Notes under the pieces: model-generated
Told to the model about the DNA's origin: nothing
The model's database searches: none
What the model saw: the letters and a program-made list of their open reading frames with translations, nothing else
Position numbers and translations under genes: made by a program
IMG/VR virus record: IMGVR_UViG_3300038469_000141
Location: 1 to 32,916 of that record
Reading direction: 5' to 3' (one strand)
Origin: a virus
Length of the DNA stretch: 32,916 bases
Shown here: positions 1 to 5,737 of the stretch, one piece after another
How the letters are laid out: each line of letters starts with the position of its first letter
How positions within the stretch are numbered: position 1 is the stretch's first letter

Positions 1-205
1 GCTCCGGCACGCACCACTCCCCAAAGAACTCCCGGCGAAAGGCCCTCGCGACCGGTGATTCGGCGACGCTTCCAAGGACAGTGAGACCGTGCTTGGGCGC
101 ATCGTCGCCAACCACGAGCTCGCCGTCCGGTCGGCACGCCGTGCACTCGATCACGCTGGTGAAAAGCTCGATACGGCCGCGGCCGTGGCAGTCTGGGCAG
201 TTCAT
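1..205 (-). CDS. Partial zinc-knuckle protein (C-terminus beyond left edge)
   Basis: The start is ATG at 205 on the minus strand, and the frame stays open to the left edge (68 complete codons). Residues 3-10 read CPDCHGRG and a second Cys pair (CTAC) follows near residues 24-27. This is half of a DnaJ-type CxxCxGxG zinc finger. The rest resembles no family I recognise. The N-terminus resembles that of the gene at 3428-4756 (CPDCRGRG ... CEPCRGTG), so the two probably share a domain. It lies 7 bp downstream of the gene at 213-560 and probably belongs to the same leftward transcript. A zinc-binding role is inferred from the cysteines; no specific function is assigned. Confidence 0.7.
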   Translation of the reverse strand, partial: MNCPDCHGRGRIELFTSVIECTACRPDGELVVGDDAPKHGLTVLGSVAESPVARAFRREFFGEWCVPE

Positions 206-212
206 TGCTCGC

Positions 213-560
213 CTACTCCGTTTCCCCGTCTGGGGCGTATTCGCCGTCCCACGCCCCCTCACCGCGGGCCCACGCGAGCGCGGCAGCATGGCCGGACAGC
301 GCGTCGGCCTCGGACGTGTACCGCAGGCACCCAAGATCAGCGCCGTCGTCGCCGAACACCATCGTTTCCCACAGCACCGGAGCTCCCTCCCCGTGGCGAA
401 GGTCGAGCCCCAAAAACACGGTGCTGACGACCCGACCGCCGACGCGATCGACGGCGACGGCGCGCGTGTCTGGCAGCGAGACCAGCTCCGCCACGCTGCC
501 GACAGCCTGGATCGTTACCCTGCCATCGGGATCGATATTGCGACGGTACCACCGGCTCAT
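213..560 (-). CDS. Unknown small protein (115 aa)
   Basis: The start ATG (560) overlaps the stop of the HTH regulator gene by 4 bp (ATGA, 557-560), so the two are probably translationally coupled. The protein is acidic and looks beta-rich. Features are an N-terminal MSRWYRRNIDPDGRV, a central VSTVFLGLDLRHGEG segment followed by VLWETMVFGDD, and an acidic tail. There is no signal peptide or membrane segment. Short phage proteins with the pattern ...VSTVFLGLDH..., VLWETMVF... are common next to early or accessory genes but have no known function. The reading frame is supported by the overlap and by sensible codon use. Confidence 0.75.
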   Translation of the reverse strand: MSRWYRRNIDPDGRVTIQAVGSVAELVSLPDTRAVAVDRVGGRVVSTVFLGLDLRHGEGAPVLWETMVFGDDGADLGCLRYTSEADALSGHAAALAWARGEGAWDGEYAPDGETE

Positions 561-763
561 CGGTGCCCACCTTGCCGCAAGAGACTGCCCACCGTCACAC
601 CCAACGCGTCGGCCAGCTCACATAGTCGCGCCAGCGAGGGCACACGGTGACCCGTCTCGTAGTGCGAGATCGTGGCCGCCGACGACCCCACCGCTTCCGC
701 GAGCTGCGCCTGGGTGAGCCCGGCATCCCGGCGGGCGGCAGCGAGCTGCGTTGCGAGCTCCAT
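557..763 (-). CDS. Cro/CI-type HTH transcriptional regulator (68 aa)
   Basis: This is a minimal XRE-family helix-turn-helix protein covering almost its whole length. Residues 5-60 follow the consensus: an N-terminal helix (LAAARRDAGLT), the HTH (QAQLAEAVGSSAATISHYETG), then RVPSLARLCELADALGVTVGSLL. There is no C-terminal peptidase or dimerisation domain, so it resembles Cro or a small antirepressor-type regulator more than full-length CI. It is transcribed divergently from the rightward genes starting at 821. The intergenic region is only 57 bp, so it probably controls that divergent promoter pair. Its own promoter places the transcription start at or next to the ATG, suggesting a leaderless mRNA. 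No integrase is visible, so lysogeny cannot be claimed. Confidence 0.9.
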   Translation of the reverse strand: MELATQLAAARRDAGLTQAQLAEAVGSSAATISHYETGHRVPSLARLCELADALGVTVGSLLRQGGHR

Positions 764-770
764 TCCCCGA

Positions 771-799
771 CCTATAGCACTCGGCTTGCCTCGTGTCTA
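771..799 (-). promoter_or_regulatory. Putative leftward promoter for the HTH regulator (leaderless)
   Basis: On the minus strand TAGACA (799-794, 5/6 match to TTGACA) is followed after exactly 17 bp by TATAGG (776-771, 4/6 match to TATAAT). Only 7 nt separate the -10 from the ATG at 763, so transcription should begin at or almost at the start codon. The short palindrome CTATAG (772-777) overlaps the -10 and could be part of an operator. This is prediction from consensus only. Confidence 0.5.
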
Positions 800-814
800 T
801 CAGGTGGCTATATA
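786..814 (+). promoter_or_regulatory. Putative rightward promoter for the accessory operon (leaderless)
   Basis: TTGCCT (786-791) and TATATA (809-814) are 17 bp apart. Only 6 nt separate the -10 from the GTG at 821, so this transcript would also start at its start codon. The -10 lies in the perfect palindrome CTATATAG (808-815), which resembles the CTATAG in the opposing promoter. Both may be sites for the HTH protein encoded at 557-763. This is a consensus-based inference. Confidence 0.45.
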
Positions 815-820
815 GAGGAT

Positions 821-1063
821 GTGTCCGCCACCGCCACCATCACCCTCGACTTCACCGACTCCGGCCAGACCCACACGCTGCGCGGCCGCGTGACCCTGAC
901 AGGCGATCGGGTCCTGGTCGAGCCGGCCGGCCACCTGCGCGTGGGGCTGTCCTACGATGCCGCCGTGCGCGCTCTCGCGCTCGCGCTCACCGACGGCCGG
1001 TGCTCGGCCGGCCGCAAGATCGACACCGCGATCGCCCGCGGCGCAACGGTGCTCGGCGCATGA
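821..1063 (+). CDS. Unknown small protein (80 aa), first gene of rightward accessory run
   Basis: I chose GTG at 821 because the frame then begins just after the divergent promoter region and a -10 (TATATA) lies 6 nt upstream. The upstream part of the frame overlaps the HTH gene and has no coding character. The N-terminal half looks like beta strands (ATITLDFTDSG, LRGRVTLTGDRVLVEPAG). The C-terminal half looks helical (SYDAAVRALALALTDGRCSAGRKIDTAIARG). I do not recognise a family. It overlaps the next gene by 4 bp (ATGA, 1060-1063). Confidence 0.65.
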   Translation: MSATATITLDFTDSGQTHTLRGRVTLTGDRVLVEPAGHLRVGLSYDAAVRALALALTDGRCSAGRKIDTAIARGATVLGA

Positions 1064-1272
1064 CCGTCTCATGGGCCCCGGCCTTCGTCGACGCCGACCC
1101 ATGCGGCGTCACCCCCTGCGCCGCCGAGCACGATGCCACGATCGCCCTGGTCACGACCGCGGCGACCGGCCGGCCGTACGCGCGGCAAGTCCGTCACCTG
1201 CGCAGCGAGCACGGCGAATCCGAGCTCGTCCGGCGCGCGCGCTGGCTCGCGGCCCAGATCGCCGACCAGTAG
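1060..1272 (+). CDS. Unknown small protein (70 aa)
   Basis: The start ATG overlaps the preceding stop (ATGA), which fixes the start and suggests translational coupling. The product begins MTVSWAPAFVDADP, has two Cys in DPCGVTPCAAEH, and ends in a basic helix (YARQVRHLRSEHGESELVRRARWLAAQIADQ). There are no membrane segments and no known domain. It is followed by a 69-nt gap holding the hammerhead ribozyme in front of the gene at 1342, so its mRNA would form the 5' fragment released by ribozyme cleavage. Confidence 0.6.
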   Translation: MTVSWAPAFVDADPCGVTPCAAEHDATIALVTTAATGRPYARQVRHLRSEHGESELVRRARWLAAQIADQ

Positions 1273-1275
1273 GCG

Positions 1276-1338
1276 CGTAACGCCCCGCTGACGAGCCCCA
1301 CAAGGGCGAAACGCCGGTTCCCGGCGTCCGGAGATACG
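1276..1338 (+). ncRNA. Type I hammerhead self-cleaving ribozyme in a 5' leader
   Basis: All core elements are present in order. The 3' half of CUGANGA is CTGACGA at 1288-1294. Stem II is GCCC (1295-1298) and GGGC (1304-1307), a perfect 4-bp stem with the canonical G-C closing pair and a CACAA loop. The box GAAA follows at 1308-1311. Stem III is ACGCCGG (1311-1317) with CCGGCGT (1321-1327), 7 perfect pairs closed by TTC. The nucleotide before the cut is C1328. Stem I is open: G1287-C1329, C1286-G1330 and C1285-G1331, then an internal loop, then CGTA (1276-1279) with TACG (1335-1338). Stem I being open makes it type I. Predicted cleavage is between 1328 and 1329. The downstream product would begin CGGAG with a 5'-OH, 13 nt upstream of the ATG at 1342. 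Stem I contains the likely Shine-Dalgarno GGAG (1330-1333). Confidence 0.9.
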
Positions 1339-1341
1339 AAA

Positions 1342-2280
1342 ATGAGCAAACCGCAACACACCACCATCATCGTCCACACGTCCGCCAGCCGCGCCGTCCG
1401 CCACGCCTGCCAACACGGCTGGCACCGGATCGACGTCGGCCCGCAAGACCTGACCCCACAGCAGCGCGATTGGCTCGCCGACAACGTGATCGAGAGCGAA
1501 GGGGCCAGGCTGCCCGAGGCGTTCGACGTGGCCCCACCGACCCTGGAGGGGCTGCGGACGGCCATCGACGCCGCGCTCGCAGCGTACGCGAAGGACATCG
1601 AGCTAATGAGGGCCGAACAGGACCGGGCCCAGGCCGAGGTGCAGCGGCATGAGGCCGAGATCGACCGGGTGTTCGCCCGCGAGCTCGAAAAGGCACGCAC
1701 CTGTCCGATCGGCGAACTCGTCAGCACCGGGTCGGGCCAGGCCGCGACCGGCGCCCCGCTAACTCAAGCCTATTGTCGGGCCGCCGAGCGAGCGGGCCTT
1801 GCGGGCAACACGTGGGTCGATCTGACCGGCCGAGGTGCGGAGCTTGCGGAGTTCGTCGCCCAGCGCGAGGCTGCACTCGAGGCCACCCGCGCCGAGGGCG
1901 AGGCAACCATCCGGCGAAACCGCGCCGTCCTGCTCGCCTGGCTGCGCGAGAGCGACCAACCCGAGGCCGCCGAGCGGGCGGAAGAGGGCCTTTTGCCGAT
2001 GAGCGAGCTGGAGGACCTGGCCGACGCGCACCTTTTTCGCAGGGTGCTGCCGTGGGGGGAGCTGGACCACGCCGACCGCTTCCCGGTCAGGTGCGAGGGG
2101 CTCACGTCCGGGCAATATCACGCCCTGAAAAGGCTCCGGGTACTCGCCGACAACGTGCCCGGGATGACGGTCCACGAGGGCCAGTGGACCACCGACAGCG
2201 AGGAGCCCCTGGCGTGGGCCTTGGTGACGATCTCCCGGTTCGGGTACGATTTCGACCGCTTCGTGCCGCTCGGGGAGTGA
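1342..2280 (+). CDS. Unknown coiled-coil protein (312 aa) downstream of hammerhead ribozyme
   Basis: The ATG at 1342 has GGAG at 1330-1333, 8 nt upstream, and this lies inside the ribozyme's stem I. The protein has a short N-terminal domain (HTTIIVHTSASRAVRHACQHGWHRIDV). A long charged coiled coil spans about residues 70-120 (KDIELMRAEQDRAQAEVQRH), with a second helical stretch around residues 170-200. The C-terminal part (about 210-312) is globular. I see no catalytic motif, signal peptide or membrane helix and do not recognise the family. Its expression may depend on ribozyme processing, because the start region lies just 3' of the predicted cleavage site. Confidence 0.8.
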   Translation: MSKPQHTTIIVHTSASRAVRHACQHGWHRIDVGPQDLTPQQRDWLADNVIESEGARLPEAFDVAPPTLEGLRTAIDAALAAYAKDIELMRAEQDRAQAEVQRHEAEIDRVFARELEKARTCPIGELVSTGSGQAATGAPLTQAYCRAAERAGLAGNTWVDLTGRGAELAEFVAQREAALEATRAEGEATIRRNRAVLLAWLRESDQPEAAERAEEGLLPMSELEDLADAHLFRRVLPWGELDHADRFPVRCEGLTSGQYHALKRLRVLADNVPGMTVHEGQWTTDSEEPLAWALVTISRFGYDFDRFVPLGE

Positions 2281-2289
2281 GCCTGCCGA

Positions 2290-2331
2290 TTGTGGTGGTC
2301 TACACAGTAGCAAGGTGCTAGACAACCACAA
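2290..2331 (+). promoter_or_regulatory. Long dyad/hairpin between genes, abutting a Shine-Dalgarno
   Basis: The arm TTGTGGTGGTCTA (2290-2302) pairs with TAGACAACCACAA (2319-2331), 12 of 13 positions with one G/A mismatch and a 16-nt loop. The hairpin starts 10 nt after the stop of the gene at 1342-2280. Its last base overlaps AAGGA (2330-2334), the Shine-Dalgarno of the gene at 2343. There is no T-tract, so an ordinary intrinsic terminator is unlikely. An operator, an mRNA processing site or an attenuating hairpin are possible. Confidence 0.6.
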
Positions 2332-2342
2332 GGACACCCGAC

Positions 2343-2546
2343 ATGCCCGCCCAACTCCCCCTGGCCCCCAGTGCGCACACGATCCGCCAGATCGTGGCTC
2401 GTGCGATCAATCTCGTGCAGATCGGTTGGCCCCCGGCCGACGCCTGGCACGAAGCCACCCGCCGCGGCGAGCTGCGCGGCTACAGCCCCAGCGAGCAAGG
2501 CCGCGCCCTGGACAACTTCGAACTCGGCGAGCAGGTATCGCGATGA
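2343..2546 (+). CDS. Unknown small protein (67 aa)
   Basis: ATG at 2343 has AAGGA 8 nt upstream (2330-2334). The protein is mostly helical: HTIRQIVARAINLVQIGW, then PPADAWHEATRRGELRGYSP and SEQGRALDNFELGEQV. It has no cysteines, signal peptide or membrane helix. I do not recognise the family. Its stop overlaps the next start by 4 bp (ATGA, 2543-2546). Confidence 0.65.
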   Translation: MPAQLPLAPSAHTIRQIVARAINLVQIGWPPADAWHEATRRGELRGYSPSEQGRALDNFELGEQVSR

Positions 2547-2848
2547 TCGAGCTGCACTGCCCCTGCGGCTCGGGATGCCCTCCGACGGTCGAGCACACCT
2601 GCGGCGAGCTCGCCTGTCGAGTCTGCGCCGAGGACCCGGCCGGATGCCACCACTGCCACACCCCCCAGCACGAGTGGTGCCCCTGCGGCAGCGGGCACGT
2701 CGCCAACACCGAGCGCTGCCTGCTGTGCGACCTGCACGAGAGCTGCGACGTGTGCATCCAGTGCCAAAACTGCGACGACCTGCAGCGCCACGACCCCGGC
2801 AGGTACCACCGCTGGGCGGCCCGTCGCCAGCTGGAGGGCGGATCGTGA
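2543..2848 (+). CDS. Cysteine-rich zinc-binding-like protein (101 aa)
   Basis: The start ATG overlaps the previous stop. About one residue in five is Cys, arranged in many CxxC or CxC pairs: CPCGSGCP near the N-terminus, then CGELACRVC, CHHC, a second CPCGSGH, CLLC, and CDVCIQCQNC. Several His residues lie beside them. This is the pattern of a compact multi-zinc protein (treble-clef or rubredoxin-like knuckles). The repeated CPCGSG suggests an internal duplication of about 45 residues. Zinc binding is inferred; the biological role is unknown. It is coupled at both ends by 4-bp overlaps. Confidence 0.75.
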   Translation: MIELHCPCGSGCPPTVEHTCGELACRVCAEDPAGCHHCHTPQHEWCPCGSGHVANTERCLLCDLHESCDVCIQCQNCDDLQRHDPGRYHRWAARRQLEGGS

Positions 2849-3174
2849 GCCGCCGCAGGTCGCCGCCGACGCCCGACCCGCTCGCGACACGGACGGGGGC
2901 CTATCTCGACGCTCACACCGACGGGCAGATCGAGGGCTGGATCTCCGCCGCCCGCAGGGTCGCAGCCCTGCACGGCCCCGTCGCCGCACACGATGTGCTA
3001 ACCGAGGCCGCCAGGCGCTGGCCGCAACGTCGCGAGATCGGCTACGCACTTGCGCACCTCATGGACGCGACGCTAGCGATCGTGGAGCGGCTCACACGGC
3101 CCGAGCCCGAGCCAGATCCCGCAGCGACCGACGGCGGTGATCCCAAGGGCAGTGCCGACGACGGTACCAGCTGA
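2845..3174 (+). CDS. Unknown small protein (109 aa)
   Basis: The start GTG at 2845 overlaps the preceding stop TGA (GTGA), following the pattern of this region. After a basic, Pro-rich N-terminus (VSRRRSPPTPDP) there is a helical core (GQIEGWISAARRVAALHGPV, DVLTEAARRWPQRREIGYAL, AHLMDATLAIVERLT). An acidic disordered tail rich in Pro, Glu and Asp follows. No known domain is recognised. It is the last gene before the largest non-coding gap of the left arm. Confidence 0.65.
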   Translation: MSRRRSPPTPDPLATRTGAYLDAHTDGQIEGWISAARRVAALHGPVAAHDVLTEAARRWPQRREIGYALAHLMDATLAIVERLTRPEPEPDPAATDGGDPKGSADDGTS

Positions 3175-3427
3175 CGCCGCAGTCACACGCAGCGGGCAGC
3201 GAGGGCACAACGCAGCGCGGCAGGGCGTCACCACTGTGCGACGTTTGCAGGGAGGCAGCCTGTGAACCGCGACCGCTGGCGCGCTCGCACCTCGGTCCTG
3301 TCCTTTTGTGTACCTCACTGCAAATTGGGGCAACTCGGCGGACGTGTCTGTAATGGTGCGCACATCTGCGCTGTGAGCGTTGCCGCGACCAGTGGTCACG
3401 TGTTAGACCGTGGGGCAGGGGGTCGAT
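3175..3427 (+). promoter_or_regulatory. 253-bp intergenic region with a weak promoter candidate
   Basis: No convincing gene lies here, and the section around 3300-3360 is less GC-rich than its surroundings. TTGGGG (3325-3330) and TGTAAT (3349-3354) are separated by 18 bp and could form a promoter for the operon starting at 3428. Just before that gene, AGGGGG at about 3417-3422 is a good Shine-Dalgarno. CACGTG (3398-3403) is a perfect hexamer palindrome. I see no clear terminator for the upstream genes and no further ribozyme core. Confidence 0.3.
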
Positions 3428-4756
3428 ATGCCCGAAAACTGCCCGGACTGCCGCGGTCGCGGCATTGTTGACCTGCTGCTGAACACCGTCGACTGCGAAC
3501 CCTGCCGCGGGACCGGCAAGAAAAATCCGCAGCCGCAGCCCGAGGAGATCCCGGGCGCGGCGTTCAAGCCGGAGATCACTTTCGATGTGGGGGCGTGCGA
3601 GCTCCCGACGGCCGTCGATGCGACGGCAGAGTTCGATCTGCGCCGGCTCGGGCCGCATAGCTGGGAAATCGACCTGCACGCTCTGCCGATCGGGTACCTC
3701 CTGGGCCGCCTCATCCCCGACACGGCCAAGATCCAGGTGCACGCGCACCCCGATGACATTGCGATAGCCCTCGTCCTCGTCGGCCGGCGGCCCGGGTGGA
3801 TGTCTCTCAGCGACTGGCGGACGCCTCGCGGCAAGGTGCAGATGTGGCCGGTCGGCGAGCCCGATCCACGCGAGCCCGACCACAACGAGCGGGCGCTTCC
3901 GGCCTGTGCGTCGTCTAACACCGTGAGCGGGCGTCTGCGCGAGGTCCAAATGCTGATCAGCCGCGGCCTGTTGGACCCAGATCAGGTCCGCGGGCTTTTG
4001 GACACGCCCGACCCCAAGCGCATGCAAGGCGACGAGCGGGCGGCCGATCGCAAGCTGGACGCGGCCGGAGATTGCTTCGGCCCCGAGGACTACCTCGCAT
4101 TCGGGCCGACGCGTCCAGCGAGGCGCCCGCCCGAGCCACCGAACGAGCGCCGGCGGGCGTGTGAAGCGGAGTTCGCCCCGGAGAACATCGCCAAACTCCA
4201 AGAGCATCGCGTCGGCTGGGGATGTTGGGAAGTGTCGACGTACGCGTACGACGAACACCTGCCGATCGATCCGGTCGTGGTCACCGCCAAGGTGTTCGAC
4301 AGAAAGACCGGAAACACGCTTCTGACCGAGACACTTGCGGCTCGTCGCGTTGCCGCCATGCTCGATGTCCTTTGGCTCTTCCTGCGCAAGCGCGTCGAGC
4401 CGTGGCAGCAACCGATCATGATGCTGCGCGGCAACCACACGGTGTTTCGCGTCTGGCTGCCGCCCGGCTGCCGCCTTGCTGTTGAAGCGGACAATACGAA
4501 GTTTTCCGTCTGCGAGGTCACGAACAGGGCCGACGGCGAAACCGTGCGGACGTTCGGCCTGGACCTCCACACGCAGGAGACGGTGTGGCTGCACCTGCAG
4601 GCGATCGGACACCGACTCGCAGACATCGACATGAACCCGTGCGATGCCGATGCGGCGGCCATCGTGCTGCGGGCCCACAGGTGGCGGCCAAGCTGGATGC
4701 ACCTTGCCAACCGCGAGTATGTCGCACCGGGCACGATCGAAGTGGTGGCGCGATGA
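3428..4756 (+). CDS. Mosaic protein: zinc knuckle, portal-like segment and duplicated domain (442 aa)
   Basis: I chose ATG at 3428 for its strong AGGGGG Shine-Dalgarno 5-6 nt upstream. Residues 5-30 hold two CxxCxGxG knuckles (CPDCRGRG, CEPCRGTG) as in half a DnaJ zinc finger. Residues about 79-142 and about 376-442 resemble each other; both contain (I/L)DLH, later RPxWMxL, and end in a V-rich strand. Residues about 163-216 closely match the C-terminal region of this phage's own portal protein. Both have SNTVSGRL, then EVQ, then GLL, then LLDxPD. The middle (about 245-320) is unrecognised and contains a hydrophobic-helical stretch, VLWLFLRKR. No enzymatic motif is visible. It overlaps the next gene by ATGA. 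Confidence 0.8.
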   Translation: MPENCPDCRGRGIVDLLLNTVDCEPCRGTGKKNPQPQPEEIPGAAFKPEITFDVGACELPTAVDATAEFDLRRLGPHSWEIDLHALPIGYLLGRLIPDTAKIQVHAHPDDIAIALVLVGRRPGWMSLSDWRTPRGKVQMWPVGEPDPREPDHNERALPACASSNTVSGRLREVQMLISRGLLDPDQVRGLLDTPDPKRMQGDERAADRKLDAAGDCFGPEDYLAFGPTRPARRPPEPPNERRRACEAEFAPENIAKLQEHRVGWGCWEVSTYAYDEHLPIDPVVVTAKVFDRKTGNTLLTETLAARRVAAMLDVLWLFLRKRVEPWQQPIMMLRGNHTVFRVWLPPGCRLAVEADNTKFSVCEVTNRADGETVRTFGLDLHTQETVWLHLQAIGHRLADIDMNPCDADAAAIVLRAHRWRPSWMHLANREYVAPGTIEVVAR

Positions 4757-5211
4757 CCAAGCCAACGCGACCTGCCGACCCAACGAAGCATCCCCTTCAA
4801 CGTCGTTGTGAAGTAGGTCAGACAATGGCCGCCGACGACATTCTGCCCGACCTGCGCCGCCTTGGCGCAGCCCAGTGCTCCCCGCAAGAGGCAGCGGGGT
4901 GGCTGCACGTCCACCATGGCGTGCCGTATGCCGACACGGTGGCCCGGATCGTCACCGGTGACCTACGCGACGAGTACGATGCGGCATGCCGGTGCGGCGT
5001 CGCAGCGGTGCGCATGGAGCTGCGATCGCAGGTCAACGCGTGCGAGAGACATGCCGGGGCACGGATCGCCGCGTGCGCCCGGTTTCTCGACCGCGTCGAT
5101 GCGGGGCCTGAAGACGCCGACCTCATGGCGCTACGCCGGGCGGTCGCTGCGATGACGCCCGCCGAACGTCACGACCTTTTGCACGGCGAAGCGGAAAGGG
5201 ATGAGGCATGA
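4753..5211 (+). CDS. Unknown helical protein (152 aa)
   Basis: The ATG overlaps the previous stop (ATGA, 4753-4756), fixing the start. An internal ATG (MAADDILPDL, 4825) is a possible alternative start giving 128 aa. The protein is helical and contains GAAQCSPQEAAGWLHVHHGV, a Cys pair (CRCG) and paired Cys-His residues (CERH, ACAR) mid-protein that could bind metal. A C-terminal acidic helix (PAERHDLLHGEAERDEA) closes it. No family is recognised. It overlaps the next gene by 4 bp. Confidence 0.65.
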   Translation: MTKPTRPADPTKHPLQRRCEVGQTMAADDILPDLRRLGAAQCSPQEAAGWLHVHHGVPYADTVARIVTGDLRDEYDAACRCGVAAVRMELRSQVNACERHAGARIAACARFLDRVDAGPEDADLMALRRAVAAMTPAERHDLLHGEAERDEA

Positions 5212-5591
5212 GTGACGGTGGCAAGTACGGCAGGGATCTGTATAGAAGGAAAACATCGGAGGAGATCTACGCCGAGATGGAGCGAAACAGTGGCCCTCGG
5301 TGGATAGAAAAACCGGAGCGGGCCATGGTGATCCGTGCCTTTGAGGAGCACGGGCCCCTACGGCTGCGCTACGCTGACGGGTGGGGCGCCGCGCTGACGC
5401 GCGCGCAAGTACGGGCGGTGCGCGCGCTCATGTGGCACCACGACGCGGTCAGCGTGTCGGTGAACCCTGAAGATCGTGCCCTCGCCGCCGATCTTTTCGA
5501 CGGCTGGCCCGGCTGCACGATAGAGACCGGCACCGAGTGCCCCCCAGGCACGGCCGAGGTGCGCCCAGCGGATTGGCAGCAGGCCCGATGA
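5208..5591 (+). CDS. Unknown protein (127 aa)
   Basis: The start overlaps the previous stop (ATGA). The N-terminus is charged (SDGGKYGRDLYRRKTSEEIY). The centre is a hydrophobic-polar mix (LRLRYADGWGAALTRAQVRAV), and the C-terminal part contains a Cys pair around GWPGCTIETGTECPPG. There is no membrane helix or known motif. It is followed by another 4-bp overlap, as for most genes in this run. Confidence 0.65.
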   Translation: MSDGGKYGRDLYRRKTSEEIYAEMERNSGPRWIEKPERAMVIRAFEEHGPLRLRYADGWGAALTRAQVRAVRALMWHHDAVSVSVNPEDRALAADLFDGWPGCTIETGTECPPGTAEVRPADWQQAR

Positions 5592-5737
5592 CCGACACCG
5601 AGGCCCGCGTGCTCGCTGCGATCGCGCTCCGGGTCAATCGCCTGCGGATCGTGCTCGACATCGTCGATCCGTGGGTGATCCACACTGTCGAAACCCTCGC
5701 CAAGAGGCACAGCAAGGCCCAGCGCCAATGGCCATGA
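5588..5737 (+). CDS. Unknown small protein (49 aa)
   Basis: The start ATG overlaps the previous stop (5588-5591) and its own stop overlaps the start of the LexA-like gene (5734-5737). These are the main reasons to accept this short frame. The product is one long amphipathic helix (EARVLAAIALRVNRLRIVLD) followed by VDPWVIHTVETLAKRHSKAQ. No function is assigned. Confidence 0.55.
   Translation: MTDTEARVLAAIALRVNRLRIVLDIVDPWVIHTVETLAKRHSKAQRQWP

Noticed and set aside
421-470. CTGACGA at 424, as well as at 14983 and 16152, as further hammerhead cores
   Set aside because: None is followed or preceded by GAAA with pairing stems; they lie inside genes. Both strands were scanned by eye for CTGANGA plus GAAA, and only the 1288 site qualifies.
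2290-2331. Rho-independent terminator
   Set aside because: The stem is long but there is no T-tract, and the next gene's Shine-Dalgarno begins within it.
3092-4825. Long minus-strand open frame (577 codons) opposite the mosaic protein
   Set aside because: It is rich in Arg/Pro/His/Val with no domain pattern and lies antisense to a gene with a good Shine-Dalgarno and clear motifs; a high-GC shadow frame.
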